DNA of 64,000 nt from Streptomyces griseus (GTDB lineage: Bacteria > Actinomycetota > Actinomycetes > Streptomycetales > Streptomycetaceae), in assembly GCF_001715295.1 (NCBI RefSeq), contig NZ_MDKB01000001.1, positions 1,043,090 through 1,107,089 on the forward strand. Direction: 5' to 3'. The notes under the pieces were generated by a model. The model did no database searches, was not told the origin of the DNA, and worked only from the letters and a program-made list of their open reading frames with translations. Shown here one piece after another: positions 54,122 through 62,665 of this stretch (positions are counted from its first letter, which is position 1; every line of letters starts with the position of its first letter). A program made the position numbers and the translations under genes.

Positions 54122-54275
54122 GAGCGGGTGCGTGACCGGGACCGGGGCGGTCGCGGACACGGGGCCCCGGCCCGCCCGGCTCACGCCGGCGGTGAGAGGG
54201 CCGGCCGGGCGAACCGCGGCCCGACGCGCTGCTCCCTTCCCGGTGCGGCAGACGACCCGTCAGGTACGCCGTCCA

Positions 54276-54305
54276 GGTACGCCGCCTCCCGCGGGGCGGC
54301 GTACC
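54276..54305. terminator. Terminator between the SGNH gene and the STM4011-like operon
   Basis: GGTACGCCGCC (54276-54286) pairs perfectly with GGCGGCGTACC (54295-54305) around an 8-base loop. It lies between convergent genes and can serve both. Confidence 0.7.
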
Positions 54306-54340
54306 GGCCGGCGGCCGCGACCCGCGCCGGACGAACTCCG

Positions 54341-55264
54341 CTACGGAGTGATCAGGGGCAGGAGAGGACGCGTCGCGACCGCCGGTACGGCTCCGCCCGG
54401 GAGGGGTATCCGCAGCGGGCGGGCGGGTATCCGCTCCAGCACGCCACCCGCGAAGACGTCGTACAACGGCAGCGTCTCCAGGTGTACATAGCCGATATGG
54501 CAGTCGCACACCTCGAGCGGACAGCCGCGCGGGCCGAGGGCCCGGCGGTAGCTGCCGTCGTAGAGATTCCCCAGCTCGGCGGGGACGAAGTGACAGCGGC
54601 GCACCGTGCCGTCCCCGTCCACGGAGATGACCGACTCGCCCGTCCGGCAGGGCAGTCCGGCCGAGGAGTGCGGATACCGGCTGTACGGGAAGAGGGGGTC
54701 GAGGTCCGTCCAGCGGTCCGCCTCCTCGTCCGTGTAGGTGTGGCCCTCGGCGGCGTTGACCCACAGGTACACCTCCGGAGGAAGGTCGGCACGCAGCCGC
54801 CGGGCCTCGTCGAGATGGCCGTCGAGGCCGACGACTCCGACGCTGTGGCGGACGCCGAGCGCCGACAGCTTCCCGCAGGAGCCGAGGAACCGCTCGTACG
54901 GGGTCTGACCCGGGTGGTACGTGCACCAGAGGGCGACCTTCTCCCGGTCGGCGTCCGCCAGCCAGTCGGTGCGGCCGCCGAGATTGGTCTGGATGGCGAC
55001 CCGGCCCACGTGCGGAAGCCGTGACAGTTCCACGATCGCCCTCCGGTACCAGGACCGCACCAGCCCCTCGCCCCACGGAGTGAACAGCACCGACAGCCGG
55101 TCGCCGGTCTGTGCGGCGGCCCATGCCGTGAACCGCTCCAGGGCCGCCCGGTCGGCGCGCAGCTGCTCCCGGCTGTCGCGCCGCTTCGCGAACGGGCAGT
55201 AGGGGCAGTCGTAGTCGCACGAGGCCAGCGGGCCCCGGTAGAGGATCGTCAGGTCCACGGTCAT
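54341..55264 (-). CDS. STM4011-family radical SAM protein
   Basis: A 307-residue radical SAM protein. Cys16, Cys20 and Cys23 (CDYDCPYC) form the cluster site. The C-terminal part is Cys-rich (RRCHFVPAE, GCPLEVCDCHIGYVHLE), suggesting an auxiliary SPASM-like cluster as in peptide-modifying enzymes. It is the last gene of a minus-strand operon and lies 22 bp beyond the STM4012-like gene. The family is named after a Salmonella locus; its substrate is unknown to me. ATG 55264. Confidence 0.82.
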   Translation of the reverse strand: MTVDLTILYRGPLASCDYDCPYCPFAKRRDSREQLRADRAALERFTAWAAAQTGDRLSVLFTPWGEGLVRSWYRRAIVELSRLPHVGRVAIQTNLGGRTDWLADADREKVALWCTYHPGQTPYERFLGSCGKLSALGVRHSVGVVGLDGHLDEARRLRADLPPEVYLWVNAAEGHTYTDEEADRWTDLDPLFPYSRYPHSSAGLPCRTGESVISVDGDGTVRRCHFVPAELGNLYDGSYRRALGPRGCPLEVCDCHIGYVHLETLPLYDVFAGGVLERIPARPLRIPLPGGAVPAVATRPLLPLITP

Positions 55265-55286
55265 CGGCCCCCGCTCATCGGACTGC

Positions 55287-56738
55287 TCACTTCTGTTCGT
55301 AGGCGGCCATGGCGGCCCGCACGGCGGGGGAGAACAGCTCGGGGCCCAGCGCGTCGGAGTGGGCCAGACCTTCCGGCGAGAGACTGAGCAGGCCGGGGCC
55401 CGCGGAGTCGTCCAGCCAGCCGCGGTCGGCGAACAGCCCGAGTTCGGCCGGGAAGTCGGCGCAGGGGTCCGTGCCGAACCGCTCGCGGTAATCGGCGGGC
55501 GGCAGGCCCTCCGCCTGGAGCAGGGACTGGAGGAGGTGGCGTCGGCGCGCCTCGTCGCCGTCGACGTACCTGCCGACCTCCGCCCGGGAGAAGTCCTCCG
55601 TCGCGGTGAAACCGTCGATGATGCCCCGGATCTCCCGCATCTCCACGGCGTAGTCGAAGGAGTAGTGCAGGGACGAGGTGTACGAACGGGCACCGCAGCC
55701 CAGCCCGATCATGCCGTCGGTCTGGCACGCGTAGTCGTCCGGGCCCGTCCGCGGGGCGTCCGCACGGCGGAACATCCGCATCGAGACCTGCTCGTAGCCC
55801 CGCTCCAGCAGATGGTCCCGGCCCGCGCGGTACAGGCGCAGCCGTTGCTCGTCCCAGGCGGCGTCCGCGCCGTCCGCGCCGTCCGGGACGGCCGGTGCTT
55901 CGGTGGCGGCCTGCGTGCCCGCCGGGCCTCGCGCGCCGCCCAGCCGGCCGAGGCCGGTCAGCGGGCGCACGTACAGCGGGTAGAGGTAGAGCTCCTCGGG
56001 GTGCCAGGCGAGGGCCGCGTCCAGCGACGTGCGCCAGCTCGCCTCCGTCTGCCCGTCGATGCCGTAGATGAGGTCGATGTTGAGTACCGGGACGCGGGCG
56101 TCACGGATGCGGCCCAGGGCTGCCTCGACCTCGGACCGGCGCTGAGGGCGGACCGCCGCACGGGCCTCCGCGTCGACGAAGCTCTGCACCCCGATGCTGA
56201 TCCGGGTGGCGCCGCGTTCGGCCAGCACCGCGAGCCGGTCCGCTGTCGCGGTGGACGGCGAGGTCTCCACCGACAGGGGTACGGACCGCAGATCGGCGCC
56301 CATCCGCTTCTCCGCGATGTCGCAGAGGCGGTCCAGCTCGCCGGCGGTGAGGAAGGTGGGGGTTCCGCCACCGAAGGCGGCGGCGGCGAAGCGTACCGGC
56401 TCGACGTCGCCCAAGGCCTCACGGACAGCCGTCGCCTGGCGCTCCAGCGCGTCGAGGTACCGCGTCGTCAGCTCGTCGGGTGCGCCGATGCGGGTGAACA
56501 GATTGCAGAAGCCGCAGCGGACCTCGCAGAACGGTATGTGCAGATAGAGGGAGAGGGCGTCCTTGCGCTCACCCGCCCACAACTCGCTCAGCGAAGGACG
56601 TCCGGCCGGGTGGTCGCCGAGCGGGCGGTAGGCGGTCTTGTGCGGGTAGGCGTAGACGTAGCTCCCGTAGGGCCTGACGTCCGTGCTCGTGGTGCCCGTC
56701 GTGTGCGTCGTGCCCGTCCGGCCGGTCGCGCTGGTCAT
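55287..56738 (-). CDS. STM4012-family radical SAM protein (HemN/HemW-like)
   Basis: A 483-residue radical SAM protein. Cys71, Cys75 and Cys78 (FCEVRCGFCNLF) bind the cluster; AAFGGGTPTFLTAGELDRLC and SVETSPSTATADRLAVLAER follow the coproporphyrinogen oxidase-like pattern. No haem genes adjoin it, and its phylogenetic group travels with STM4011/4013/4014. HemW-like proteins carry haem or act on small cofactors, so a tetrapyrrole role cannot be excluded. ATG 56738 overlaps the stop of the STM4013-like gene. A Thr-rich N-terminal extension precedes the domain. Confidence 0.85.
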   Translation of the reverse strand: MTSATGRTGTTHTTGTTSTDVRPYGSYVYAYPHKTAYRPLGDHPAGRPSLSELWAGERKDALSLYLHIPFCEVRCGFCNLFTRIGAPDELTTRYLDALERQATAVREALGDVEPVRFAAAAFGGGTPTFLTAGELDRLCDIAEKRMGADLRSVPLSVETSPSTATADRLAVLAERGATRISIGVQSFVDAEARAAVRPQRRSEVEAALGRIRDARVPVLNIDLIYGIDGQTEASWRTSLDAALAWHPEELYLYPLYVRPLTGLGRLGGARGPAGTQAATEAPAVPDGADGADAAWDEQRLRLYRAGRDHLLERGYEQVSMRMFRRADAPRTGPDDYACQTDGMIGLGCGARSYTSSLHYSFDYAVEMREIRGIIDGFTATEDFSRAEVGRYVDGDEARRRHLLQSLLQAEGLPPADYRERFGTDPCADFPAELGLFADRGWLDDSAGPGLLSLSPEGLAHSDALGPELFSPAVRAAMAAYEQK

Positions 56739-57604
56739 CGGTTCGTCCCATGCTCGAGGAAGAAGTGGGCGTAGGGCACGGTCCAGACGGCTTCGTGGCC
56801 GATCCGGTGTCCGGTGTACCCGTCCTCGCCGTAGGCCGTGCCGTGGTCGGAGCAGACGATGGCGAAGCAGCGGCGGCGGCTGCTCGCGGCGGCGAAGAGC
56901 CGGCCGATATGCCGGTCCACGTACTCCAGAGCGGCGGCGTGGGTGGCCCGGGAGTCGCCTGCCTCGGCGGTGGCCCCGGGCAGGTGGAACCAGTTGGGCT
57001 GATGCAGGGCCGACACGTTGACGAAGAGGAACAGCCTTTGACCGGGCGCGAGTGCGGCGACGACCTGCTCGGCGCGGGTCACCTGGTTCTCGAAGGACGT
57101 GGGAGAGGCGACACCGAATCCGGGCTCCCAGTGGCTCTCCTGGAACATACCGGGCAGTACCGAGCCGAGCGGGGGGTGCCGGTTGAAGAAGCCGACACCG
57201 CCGATGCACACGGTGCGGTACCCGGCGTCCGCGAGCCCGGCGAGCAGATCCGGCGCGTCGTGGACGAACGTACCGTCCGCCGTGGACTCACTGCCCGCGA
57301 AGCGCGCCGCGAACAGCCGCGGGTGCGGGCCGGGGGCAGCGGGTGTCGGAAGGAATCCGGCGAACATGGCCTGGTGGGAGGCGTAGGTGAAGCTTCCCGG
57401 TGCGTGTCTTCTCTCCCAGACGCCCCCAGGCAGGTGCCGGGCGAGATGGGGAATGCGCCCGGCGGCGGCCAGCTCCACGGCCACGTCGTAGCGCAGGGTG
57501 TCCAGGGTGACCAGCAGCAGATCGTGGGTGCCCACGACCGCGTTCATATCGGGGTCACGGGCGTCCATGACGCCGTACGCGGAGTCAGGCGGCGTGGGTG
57601 GCAC
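56735..57604 (-). CDS. STM4013-family hydrolase (alkaline phosphatase/sulfatase fold)
   Basis: A 289-residue protein. The N-terminal LLLVTLDTLRYDVAVELAAA has the first metal-binding Asp (Asp35), SFTYASHQAMFAGFLPTP is the nucleophile region, and the C-terminus has CSDHGTAYGEDGYTGHRIGH with further ligands. There is no C-x-P-x-R formylglycine motif, so a Ser/Thr nucleophile and phosphodiester or phospho-transfer chemistry is likelier than classical sulfatase activity. GTG 57604 is favoured by GAGGA at good spacing; ATG 57568 lacks an SD. It overlaps the STM4014-like gene by 20 bp. Confidence 0.82.
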   Translation of the reverse strand: MPPTPPDSAYGVMDARDPDMNAVVGTHDLLLVTLDTLRYDVAVELAAAGRIPHLARHLPGGVWERRHAPGSFTYASHQAMFAGFLPTPAAPGPHPRLFAARFAGSESTADGTFVHDAPDLLAGLADAGYRTVCIGGVGFFNRHPPLGSVLPGMFQESHWEPGFGVASPTSFENQVTRAEQVVAALAPGQRLFLFVNVSALHQPNWFHLPGATAEAGDSRATHAAALEYVDRHIGRLFAAASSRRRCFAIVCSDHGTAYGEDGYTGHRIGHEAVWTVPYAHFFLEHGTNR

Positions 57605-58988
57605 GGTGGTTCCTCGTTCGGTCGTTCTTCGACGGGTCGGGGTCGGACCGCCCCGTCCTCGGCGGCTGGTGGTCGGACGGTTCGTGGCCGGACTGCCTGT
57701 TGCCCGAGGACTCCGCGCTCGACGACGGTCCGTAGCGCGACGGCTCGTCGCCCGGAGGCTCGTTCCCGGACGGTTCGTGGCCGGACGGTTCGCGGCCGGA
57801 CGGTACGTGGCCGGACGGTTCGTGGAGCGGCGGATGCCGCATCGACGGGCCGATTCCCGGCGGGGCCCCGTGCCGCAGTACGGCGGCGACCTGCGCCCGG
57901 TAGGTGTCCATGCCCTCGGCGCCGCTGCCCGGCAGGCCGGTCAGGCGCGGCAGGAGATCCCCGAACGCGTTGACCTCGCCGACGGCGAAGCGCCGCCAGC
58001 CGGTGGAGGGCAGGAGATCGACGCCCACGCACAGCGTGTCCGGGAAGCAGGCGGCGGCCCGCTCGCACATCTCCAGAGCCTCGTCCCAACTGCCGCCCGC
58101 CGCCTCGACGGCTGCCCGGACCTCGTGCAGATCGCCGCGGCCACCGCCCAGGTGCAGATTGGTCATGGGGGAGCGGCTGGTCCGTACGACCGCGTGGGTC
58201 GCCCGGCCCGCGATCACCACGACCCGGAGATCGGCCACCCGGCCGCCCCGTACGGAGGCCTTGGGCAGCCAGCGCTCGATGTGCAGGCCGTCCGGTGCGA
58301 GAGCGTCGACGACCGCGGCCACCTCGCGCTCCGAGGTGTACGTGCGCAGCCGCAGCGAGTTGAAGAGGCGGCCGGCCGCGTCCGTCTCCACGGACGTCGT
58401 CGCACGCACCCGGCCGGGGCCGGCCGTCTCCAGCGCCAGCACACCGGAGGCGGAGGAGCCGTGCGCGAGCTTCACGAACGCCCGCGGCATGCGGTGGCCG
58501 TCCAACAGCCGGCGTACGTCCGTCCAGCCCCCCACGGGGGCCGCGGCCGCGGCGGCGCCCGACGTGGGGGAGTCCGGTACCCGCACCCCGGCGGAGTCCA
58601 GGGCAGCGTGGCAGAGCCGCTTGTCGAAGAGCACCGCGATGTCGCGGGGACCGTCCAGCAGCACGGCGCCGGCCGCGTCGGCCGCCCGGGCCACGTCCCG
58701 TACCGCAGAGGTGAACCGGGTGTACCAGAGGGACGACCCCTCCACCCTGGCCGGGTCGTCGACCTCACGCAGCAGCCGCTCGACCTCGGCGTCCTCGCCG
58801 GGCGAGTCGATACGGACCAGCTCGCCCGGCAGGAACGCCGCTCCGCCCCGCAGCACCTCACGCCAGGGGACGGTGCGCGCCGGTGGCAGCCCGGCGGTGC
58901 TCAGTGCCTCCTGGAACAGGGCCACCCTGCGGTTGCCGGGATTGCCGACGACCGCGAGGGGCGGCGCGCTACTCGCTGACGACGACAT
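57585..58988 (-). CDS. STM4014-family protein, ATP-grasp-like, with repeat tail
   Basis: A 467-residue protein. Elements of an ATP-grasp fold can be seen: DKRLCHAALDSAGVRVPDSP (B-domain entry), AFVKLAHGSSASGVLAL (nucleotide Lys and Gly loop), and DLLPSTGWRRFAVGEVNAFG (metal-binding D...E-x-N). It may ligate an amino acid or peptide. The last ~75 residues are a low-complexity tail built on E-P-S-G-H-type pentapeptides, absent from the folded core. It overlaps genes on both sides by 20 bp, indicating coupled translation. Confidence 0.78.
   Translation of the reverse strand: MSSSASSAPPLAVVGNPGNRRVALFQEALSTAGLPPARTVPWREVLRGGAAFLPGELVRIDSPGEDAEVERLLREVDDPARVEGSSLWYTRFTSAVRDVARAADAAGAVLLDGPRDIAVLFDKRLCHAALDSAGVRVPDSPTSGAAAAAAPVGGWTDVRRLLDGHRMPRAFVKLAHGSSASGVLALETAGPGRVRATTSVETDAAGRLFNSLRLRTYTSEREVAAVVDALAPDGLHIERWLPKASVRGGRVADLRVVVIAGRATHAVVRTSRSPMTNLHLGGGRGDLHEVRAAVEAAGGSWDEALEMCERAAACFPDTLCVGVDLLPSTGWRRFAVGEVNAFGDLLPRLTGLPGSGAEGMDTYRAQVAAVLRHGAPPGIGPSMRHPPLHEPSGHVPSGREPSGHEPSGNEPPGDEPSRYGPSSSAESSGNRQSGHEPSDHQPPRTGRSDPDPSKNDRTRNHRATHAA
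57741..57830 (-). repeat. 15-bp tandem repeat coding the STM4014 tail
   Basis: Six 15-bp units with consensus CGGTTCGTGGCCGGA run from 57741 to 57830; the central ones (57771-57785, 57786-57800, 57801-57815) differ at single positions. On the minus strand they encode EPSGH, EPSGR, VPSGH and similar pentads. Confidence 0.85.
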
Positions 58989-59949
58989 AACGGCTCTCGT
59001 CGTCCTCGGGGTCCCAGTCCTCCGCCTCGGTCAGATCGACCTGCACGCCCGCCTCGGCGCAGACGTCACGGATCCGGGACATCAGCGGTTCGGTGAGGTA
59101 GTGGTGGTGGAGGTCCAGACAGGAGAGATGGGTGAGCGGCTGCCCTTCGAGCAGGGCCAGGGCACCCGGGTCGCCGAGGGTGCCCATCGACAGCGCGAGG
59201 GAGTCCAGCTGGGCGACGACCGGGGCCGAGGCGAGCGCGGCCGCGAACTCGTCCTGGATCTCGCTGTTCTGCAGACCGAGGTGGCGCAGGGCCGGAAGGA
59301 CGGTGCCCGACAGAACCGGCCGTATGTCCTCGACCGTGGCGTCGCCCCCGTACCACTGCGTACCGAACCAGAGTTCCAGTCGCTCCAGGGCGGGCAGCTC
59401 GGACGCGCCGAGCGCCCGGACGACGTGGCCCGGCAGTCCGCCGGACTCGAACCGGAGCGTCCTCAGGGCCCGATGCCTCACCGGTCGCAGCCGCAGGTTC
59501 TCCTCGTCCGGGAACTGGCCGCCCCCGCCGCGCACGACCAGCTCCTCGAGGAGGGGGAAGGCCTCGAACACCAGGGTGATGTCGCACATCCGCAGCCAGG
59601 AGACCTCGCACTCCTCGCTGGTGACATCGGCGAGGAACAGCCCGCGCAGCTCCGGGAAACGGTCCGCGTCGGACGCGATGAGCTGGACCACGGGGGCGAT
59701 GGACGTGTAGTCGCCCTCCCACCACGGCCCGATCAGCAGGGCACGGACCCGGCTCGTGTCGACGGCCGACAGGAACTGCCGCCACACCTGCGGGAACAAG
59801 GGGCCGTCCGGCTCGCACTCCAGCCGCCAGGCGACCGTGTCGGCCGCGGGCAGCGGTGCCGCCGTGGCGTCGGGGGCCGGGAGGGTGAGGACCGGCAGGC
59901 CGTGGAAGACGTCCGGGTGCTCGACGTCGAGATGTTCGATCTCGGTCAT
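58969..59949 (-). CDS. STM4015-family leucine-rich-repeat protein, copy 1
   Basis: A 326-residue protein starting EIEHLDVEHPDVFHGLPVLT. The middle has irregular LRR units such as ALRTLRFESGGL, ALERLELWFGTQWYGGDAT, ALRHLGLQNSEIQDEFAAAL and LTHLSCLDLHHHYLTEP. LRR folds bind protein or peptide partners, so it may present the substrate or recognise a target. No signal peptide. ATG 59949 is close to the stop of copy 2 (7 bp apart). About half the residues match copy 2. Confidence 0.82.
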   Translation of the reverse strand: MTEIEHLDVEHPDVFHGLPVLTLPAPDATAAPLPAADTVAWRLECEPDGPLFPQVWRQFLSAVDTSRVRALLIGPWWEGDYTSIAPVVQLIASDADRFPELRGLFLADVTSEECEVSWLRMCDITLVFEAFPLLEELVVRGGGGQFPDEENLRLRPVRHRALRTLRFESGGLPGHVVRALGASELPALERLELWFGTQWYGGDATVEDIRPVLSGTVLPALRHLGLQNSEIQDEFAAALASAPVVAQLDSLALSMGTLGDPGALALLEGQPLTHLSCLDLHHHYLTEPLMSRIRDVCAEAGVQVDLTEAEDWDPEDDESRYVVVSE

Positions 59950-59956
59950 CGCCGCA

Positions 59957-60916
59957 TCACTCCGCGACCATGGTGTAACGCCCCTCGGCGCCGAGGTCGT
60001 CCCACGGGGTGCAGCGCTCGGACAGATCCACCCGCACCCCGTGAGGCTCCAGGGCCTCCTTGACCCGGCGCTCCATCGGCTCGGTCAGGAAGTGGTGGTG
60101 CAGGTCGAGCGAGGAGAGGTGGTGGAGCGGCTGGCCCTCCAGCAGAGCCGCCGCCCCTTCGTCACCGAGGGTGCCGAAGGACAGGTCGAGGGTGCGCAGA
60201 CGCGCGACGACGGGTGCGGAGCCGATCGCGGCCGCGATCTCGTTCTGCAACTCGCTGTTGCGCAGGCCCAGGTGGTGCAGGCGGGGGAAGCGGGTGCCGC
60301 TGAGGAGGGGAGCCAGGTCCGGCAGGGTCGCGTCACCCCCGTAGTTCGAGACGCCCAGCCACAGGTCGAGGCTCTCCAGTGCCGGGAGTTCGCTGTCCAG
60401 GATCCCGCGCACCACTTCGGCGGGGAGACCGCCGGCCTCTATGGAGAGGGACCGCAGGGAGGCGTGACGTGTCGGGGGGAACTCGAGGCCCGTGCCTCCC
60501 CGCACGCCGAGGGTCGTCAGCCCCGGGTAGGCGGTGAGCAGGGCCGTGACGTCGGACTGCTCGATCCAGGAGATCTCGGCCTCCTCCATCACCAGATCCC
60601 CGACGAAGACGGCTTCGAGCGAAGTCAGCCGGTGGGCCGCGGCCACGACGAGGCCGACGGGGTAGGAGGACGGGTCGTCGTACACCTCTCCCCACGGGCC
60701 GATGACCAGGGCCTTGACCGCGGACGGGTCGACCGTGTCGAGGAAGGCGGCGAACCGGTCCTCCCACGTTCCGCCCTCGTCATCCATGTCGTACGGGTCG
60801 ACGCCGATACGCCAGGCCACGGCGTCCGCCGCCGGAGGGTCGGCCTCCTCGGACTTCTGCTGGAAGGTGACGACCGGGAGGCCGAACAACTCGCGCAGGT
60901 GTTCCACACCGGACAT
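59957..60916 (-). CDS. STM4015-family leucine-rich-repeat protein, copy 2
   Basis: A 319-residue paralogue of the preceding gene, first in the operon. It shares the EHL...FGLPVVTF start, the acidic WEDRFAAFLDTVDPSAVKAL segment, and LRR units such as ALESLDLWLGVSNYGGDATL, HLGLRNSELQNEIAAAIGSA and LDLHHHFLTEPMERRVKEAL. ATG 60916 follows AGGAGC. Its promoter faces two other unknown genes. Confidence 0.82.
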   Translation of the reverse strand: MSGVEHLRELFGLPVVTFQQKSEEADPPAADAVAWRIGVDPYDMDDEGGTWEDRFAAFLDTVDPSAVKALVIGPWGEVYDDPSSYPVGLVVAAAHRLTSLEAVFVGDLVMEEAEISWIEQSDVTALLTAYPGLTTLGVRGGTGLEFPPTRHASLRSLSIEAGGLPAEVVRGILDSELPALESLDLWLGVSNYGGDATLPDLAPLLSGTRFPRLHHLGLRNSELQNEIAAAIGSAPVVARLRTLDLSFGTLGDEGAAALLEGQPLHHLSSLDLHHHFLTEPMERRVKEALEPHGVRVDLSERCTPWDDLGAEGRYTMVAE

Positions 60917-61040
60917 GGCACTGAGCTCCTGATGCTGAGGACGGTTGATGTCCGCAAGGTGTATCAAGTGCCACTGACAATCGTGCAGGCGGCCCCTCGA
61001 CGGCGTAAGGCCGGTTGTCGGACCCCCGTCGTAGCGTTGC

Positions 61041-61079
61041 CTCCACGGTCGGCACACCGGGTGCCGCCGTGGAGGGGAG
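61041..61079 (+). promoter_or_regulatory. Hairpin that covers the ribosome-binding site of the 108-aa gene
   Basis: CTCCACGG (61041-61048) pairs with CCGTGGAG (61067-61074), and inner GGCAC (61051-61055) pairs with GTGCC (61061-61065). The right arm includes the GGAG of the SD (GGAGGGGAG, 61071-61079) seven bases before GTG 61086, so folding would hide the start site. Confidence 0.55.
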
Positions 61080-61085
61080 ACGTCT

Positions 61086-61412
61086 GTGTACCGGCAGGGC
61101 GATGTGCTGATCATGGCGCTGGAGGAGTCGGAGGTTCCCGCACGGTTCCTCGACGCACCGGGCGAACTGCGCGACGGGCGGGGGCGCCTGGTCCTCGCGC
61201 TGGGTGAGGTGACCGGACACGCGCACGCCGTCCAGGGGCCGGGCCGGCTGGTGCGCGAGGCGGGGCCGTTCGACCCGATGCTTCTCCATCTCCCCGAAGG
61301 CGGGCGGGTGGTGCACGAGGAGCACGCCGCGATCGCGCTGCCCAAGGGCTGGTTCCGCGTCGTGCGCCAGCGGGAGTACGCGCCGGGGGCGGTCCGCATC
61401 GTCGCGGACTGA
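61086..61412 (+). CDS. 108-aa protein of unknown function (YRQGDVL type)
   Basis: Starts MYRQGDVLIMALEESEVPAR and has GEVTGHAHAVQGPGRLV, VVHEEHAAIALPKGWFRVVR and QREYAPGAVRIVAD. The conserved histidines (GHAHA and HEEHA) look like possible metal ligands in a small beta-barrel. Similar proteins sit next to DUF6745 genes in many bacteria, as I recall, and no role is known to me. GTG 61086. It diverges from the STM4015-type genes and is followed by a DUF6745 gene. Confidence 0.75.
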   Translation: MYRQGDVLIMALEESEVPARFLDAPGELRDGRGRLVLALGEVTGHAHAVQGPGRLVREAGPFDPMLLHLPEGGRVVHEEHAAIALPKGWFRVVRQREYAPGAVRIVAD

Positions 61413-61561
61413 GCCCGCGCCGCGGTGGGCGGCGAACGGCGTCGTCGTACAGGGGCGACGGAGTGCGGGACGAGCGGACGCGGCGACGGGAACGCGGCCG
61501 TGTGACACACGGCGCCGTCCGGACGGACGGCTACGGGACGAACCAGGGGACGGGAAGAACG

Positions 61562-62563
61562 ATGCAGTACGTGAACACATGGCGGGCCGTTGCCGCAGCG
61601 ACGGGAGAGGGGGACCGGAGTGCCGCCGAGGACGGGGTGCGACTCGCCTACCGCGGCGCCGGACTCGCCGAACCGGAGCGCATCATCTGGGCGGACTCGC
61701 CCAGGGCCGCGGTCGAGACGGTGGAGAAGCTGACCGACGCCGGCCGATCGGTACGCGAGGAGGTGCGCACCCGCCCCTGGGCGGAGGAGCGCCGACGGAT
61801 GCACGACGAGCTGGGCCCGGCCGGCTGGTCCGCGCTGTGGTCGGCCACCGGAGCCCAGCTGTGGGAGACCACGGCCGCACTGGCGGAGCGGATACGTACG
61901 GGTGTCGTCGCGGAGCTCGCCACGCTGCCCGAGGACGAATCCGACATCCGGCTGGTGCTGCTCGACGCCGTACTCGGCCAGCACGACGCGGCCTGGCTCG
62001 CCGCCTTCGACGGCCGGGGCGACCGGCTGACAGGACTGGCCGAGGTCGCCAGGAACGCCGGATGGTGGTGGCCGTACGAGCGTGTCGTAGTGATCAGCGA
62101 ACGGCCCGTGGCCCTGCACCGCGACGAGGCGGGGCGGCTCGACCGGGGTGACGGCCCGGCCCTCGCCTACCGTGACGGTTTCGCCCTGCACGCCTGGCGG
62201 GGAATGCCCGTGCCGCCCGAGTTCCTCGAAGGACTGGGGAGCCTGACCCCCGAGCGTATACGCGCCGAGGAGAACGCCGAACTGCGCCGCGTCATGCTCG
62301 AGTACTACGGCTACGACCGCTATCTCGCGGAATCGGGCGCGGAGCCCGTGCACCGCGACGAGACCGGAGTCCTCTGGCGTATCGCTCTGGAGGGCGACGA
62401 GGACGTGGCGATGGTCGAGGTCGTCAACTCGACGCCCGAACCGGACGGGACGCACCGGACCTACTGGCTGCGGGTTCCCCCCAGGATCAGCACCGCCAAG
62501 GAGGGTGTCGCGTGGACCTTCGGACTCGACGGCGCCGCGTACGCCCCGGTGCGCCAGACCTGA
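61562..62563 (+). CDS. DUF6745-family protein
   Basis: A 333-residue protein of unknown function. The middle has WPYERVVVISERPVALHRDE and AYRDGFALHAWRGMPVPPEF. The C-terminus has the typical end MVEVVNSTPEPDGTHRTYWL then RVPPRISTAKEGVAWTFGL. It has no signal peptide or catalytic motif I recognise. The pairing with the 108-aa gene 150 bp upstream is likely functional. ATG 61562 has GGGAAGAA upstream. Confidence 0.75.
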   Translation: MQYVNTWRAVAAATGEGDRSAAEDGVRLAYRGAGLAEPERIIWADSPRAAVETVEKLTDAGRSVREEVRTRPWAEERRRMHDELGPAGWSALWSATGAQLWETTAALAERIRTGVVAELATLPEDESDIRLVLLDAVLGQHDAAWLAAFDGRGDRLTGLAEVARNAGWWWPYERVVVISERPVALHRDEAGRLDRGDGPALAYRDGFALHAWRGMPVPPEFLEGLGSLTPERIRAEENAELRRVMLEYYGYDRYLAESGAEPVHRDETGVLWRIALEGDEDVAMVEVVNSTPEPDGTHRTYWLRVPPRISTAKEGVAWTFGLDGAAYAPVRQT

Positions 62564-62665
62564 CCTGGCGGGTCGACCTGGCCTGGCGGGCCGTCACGGC
62601 AGACGGTGGCGGAACGGGTACCCGGCGCCCACCCGTTCCTCCGCCCTCGACACCGTGCGTATGCC

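Noticed and set aside
54341..56738. A haem-biosynthesis role for the two radical SAM proteins
   Set aside because: HemN/HemW likeness exists only in the second one and no hem gene is near; family neighbours point to the STM401x set instead.
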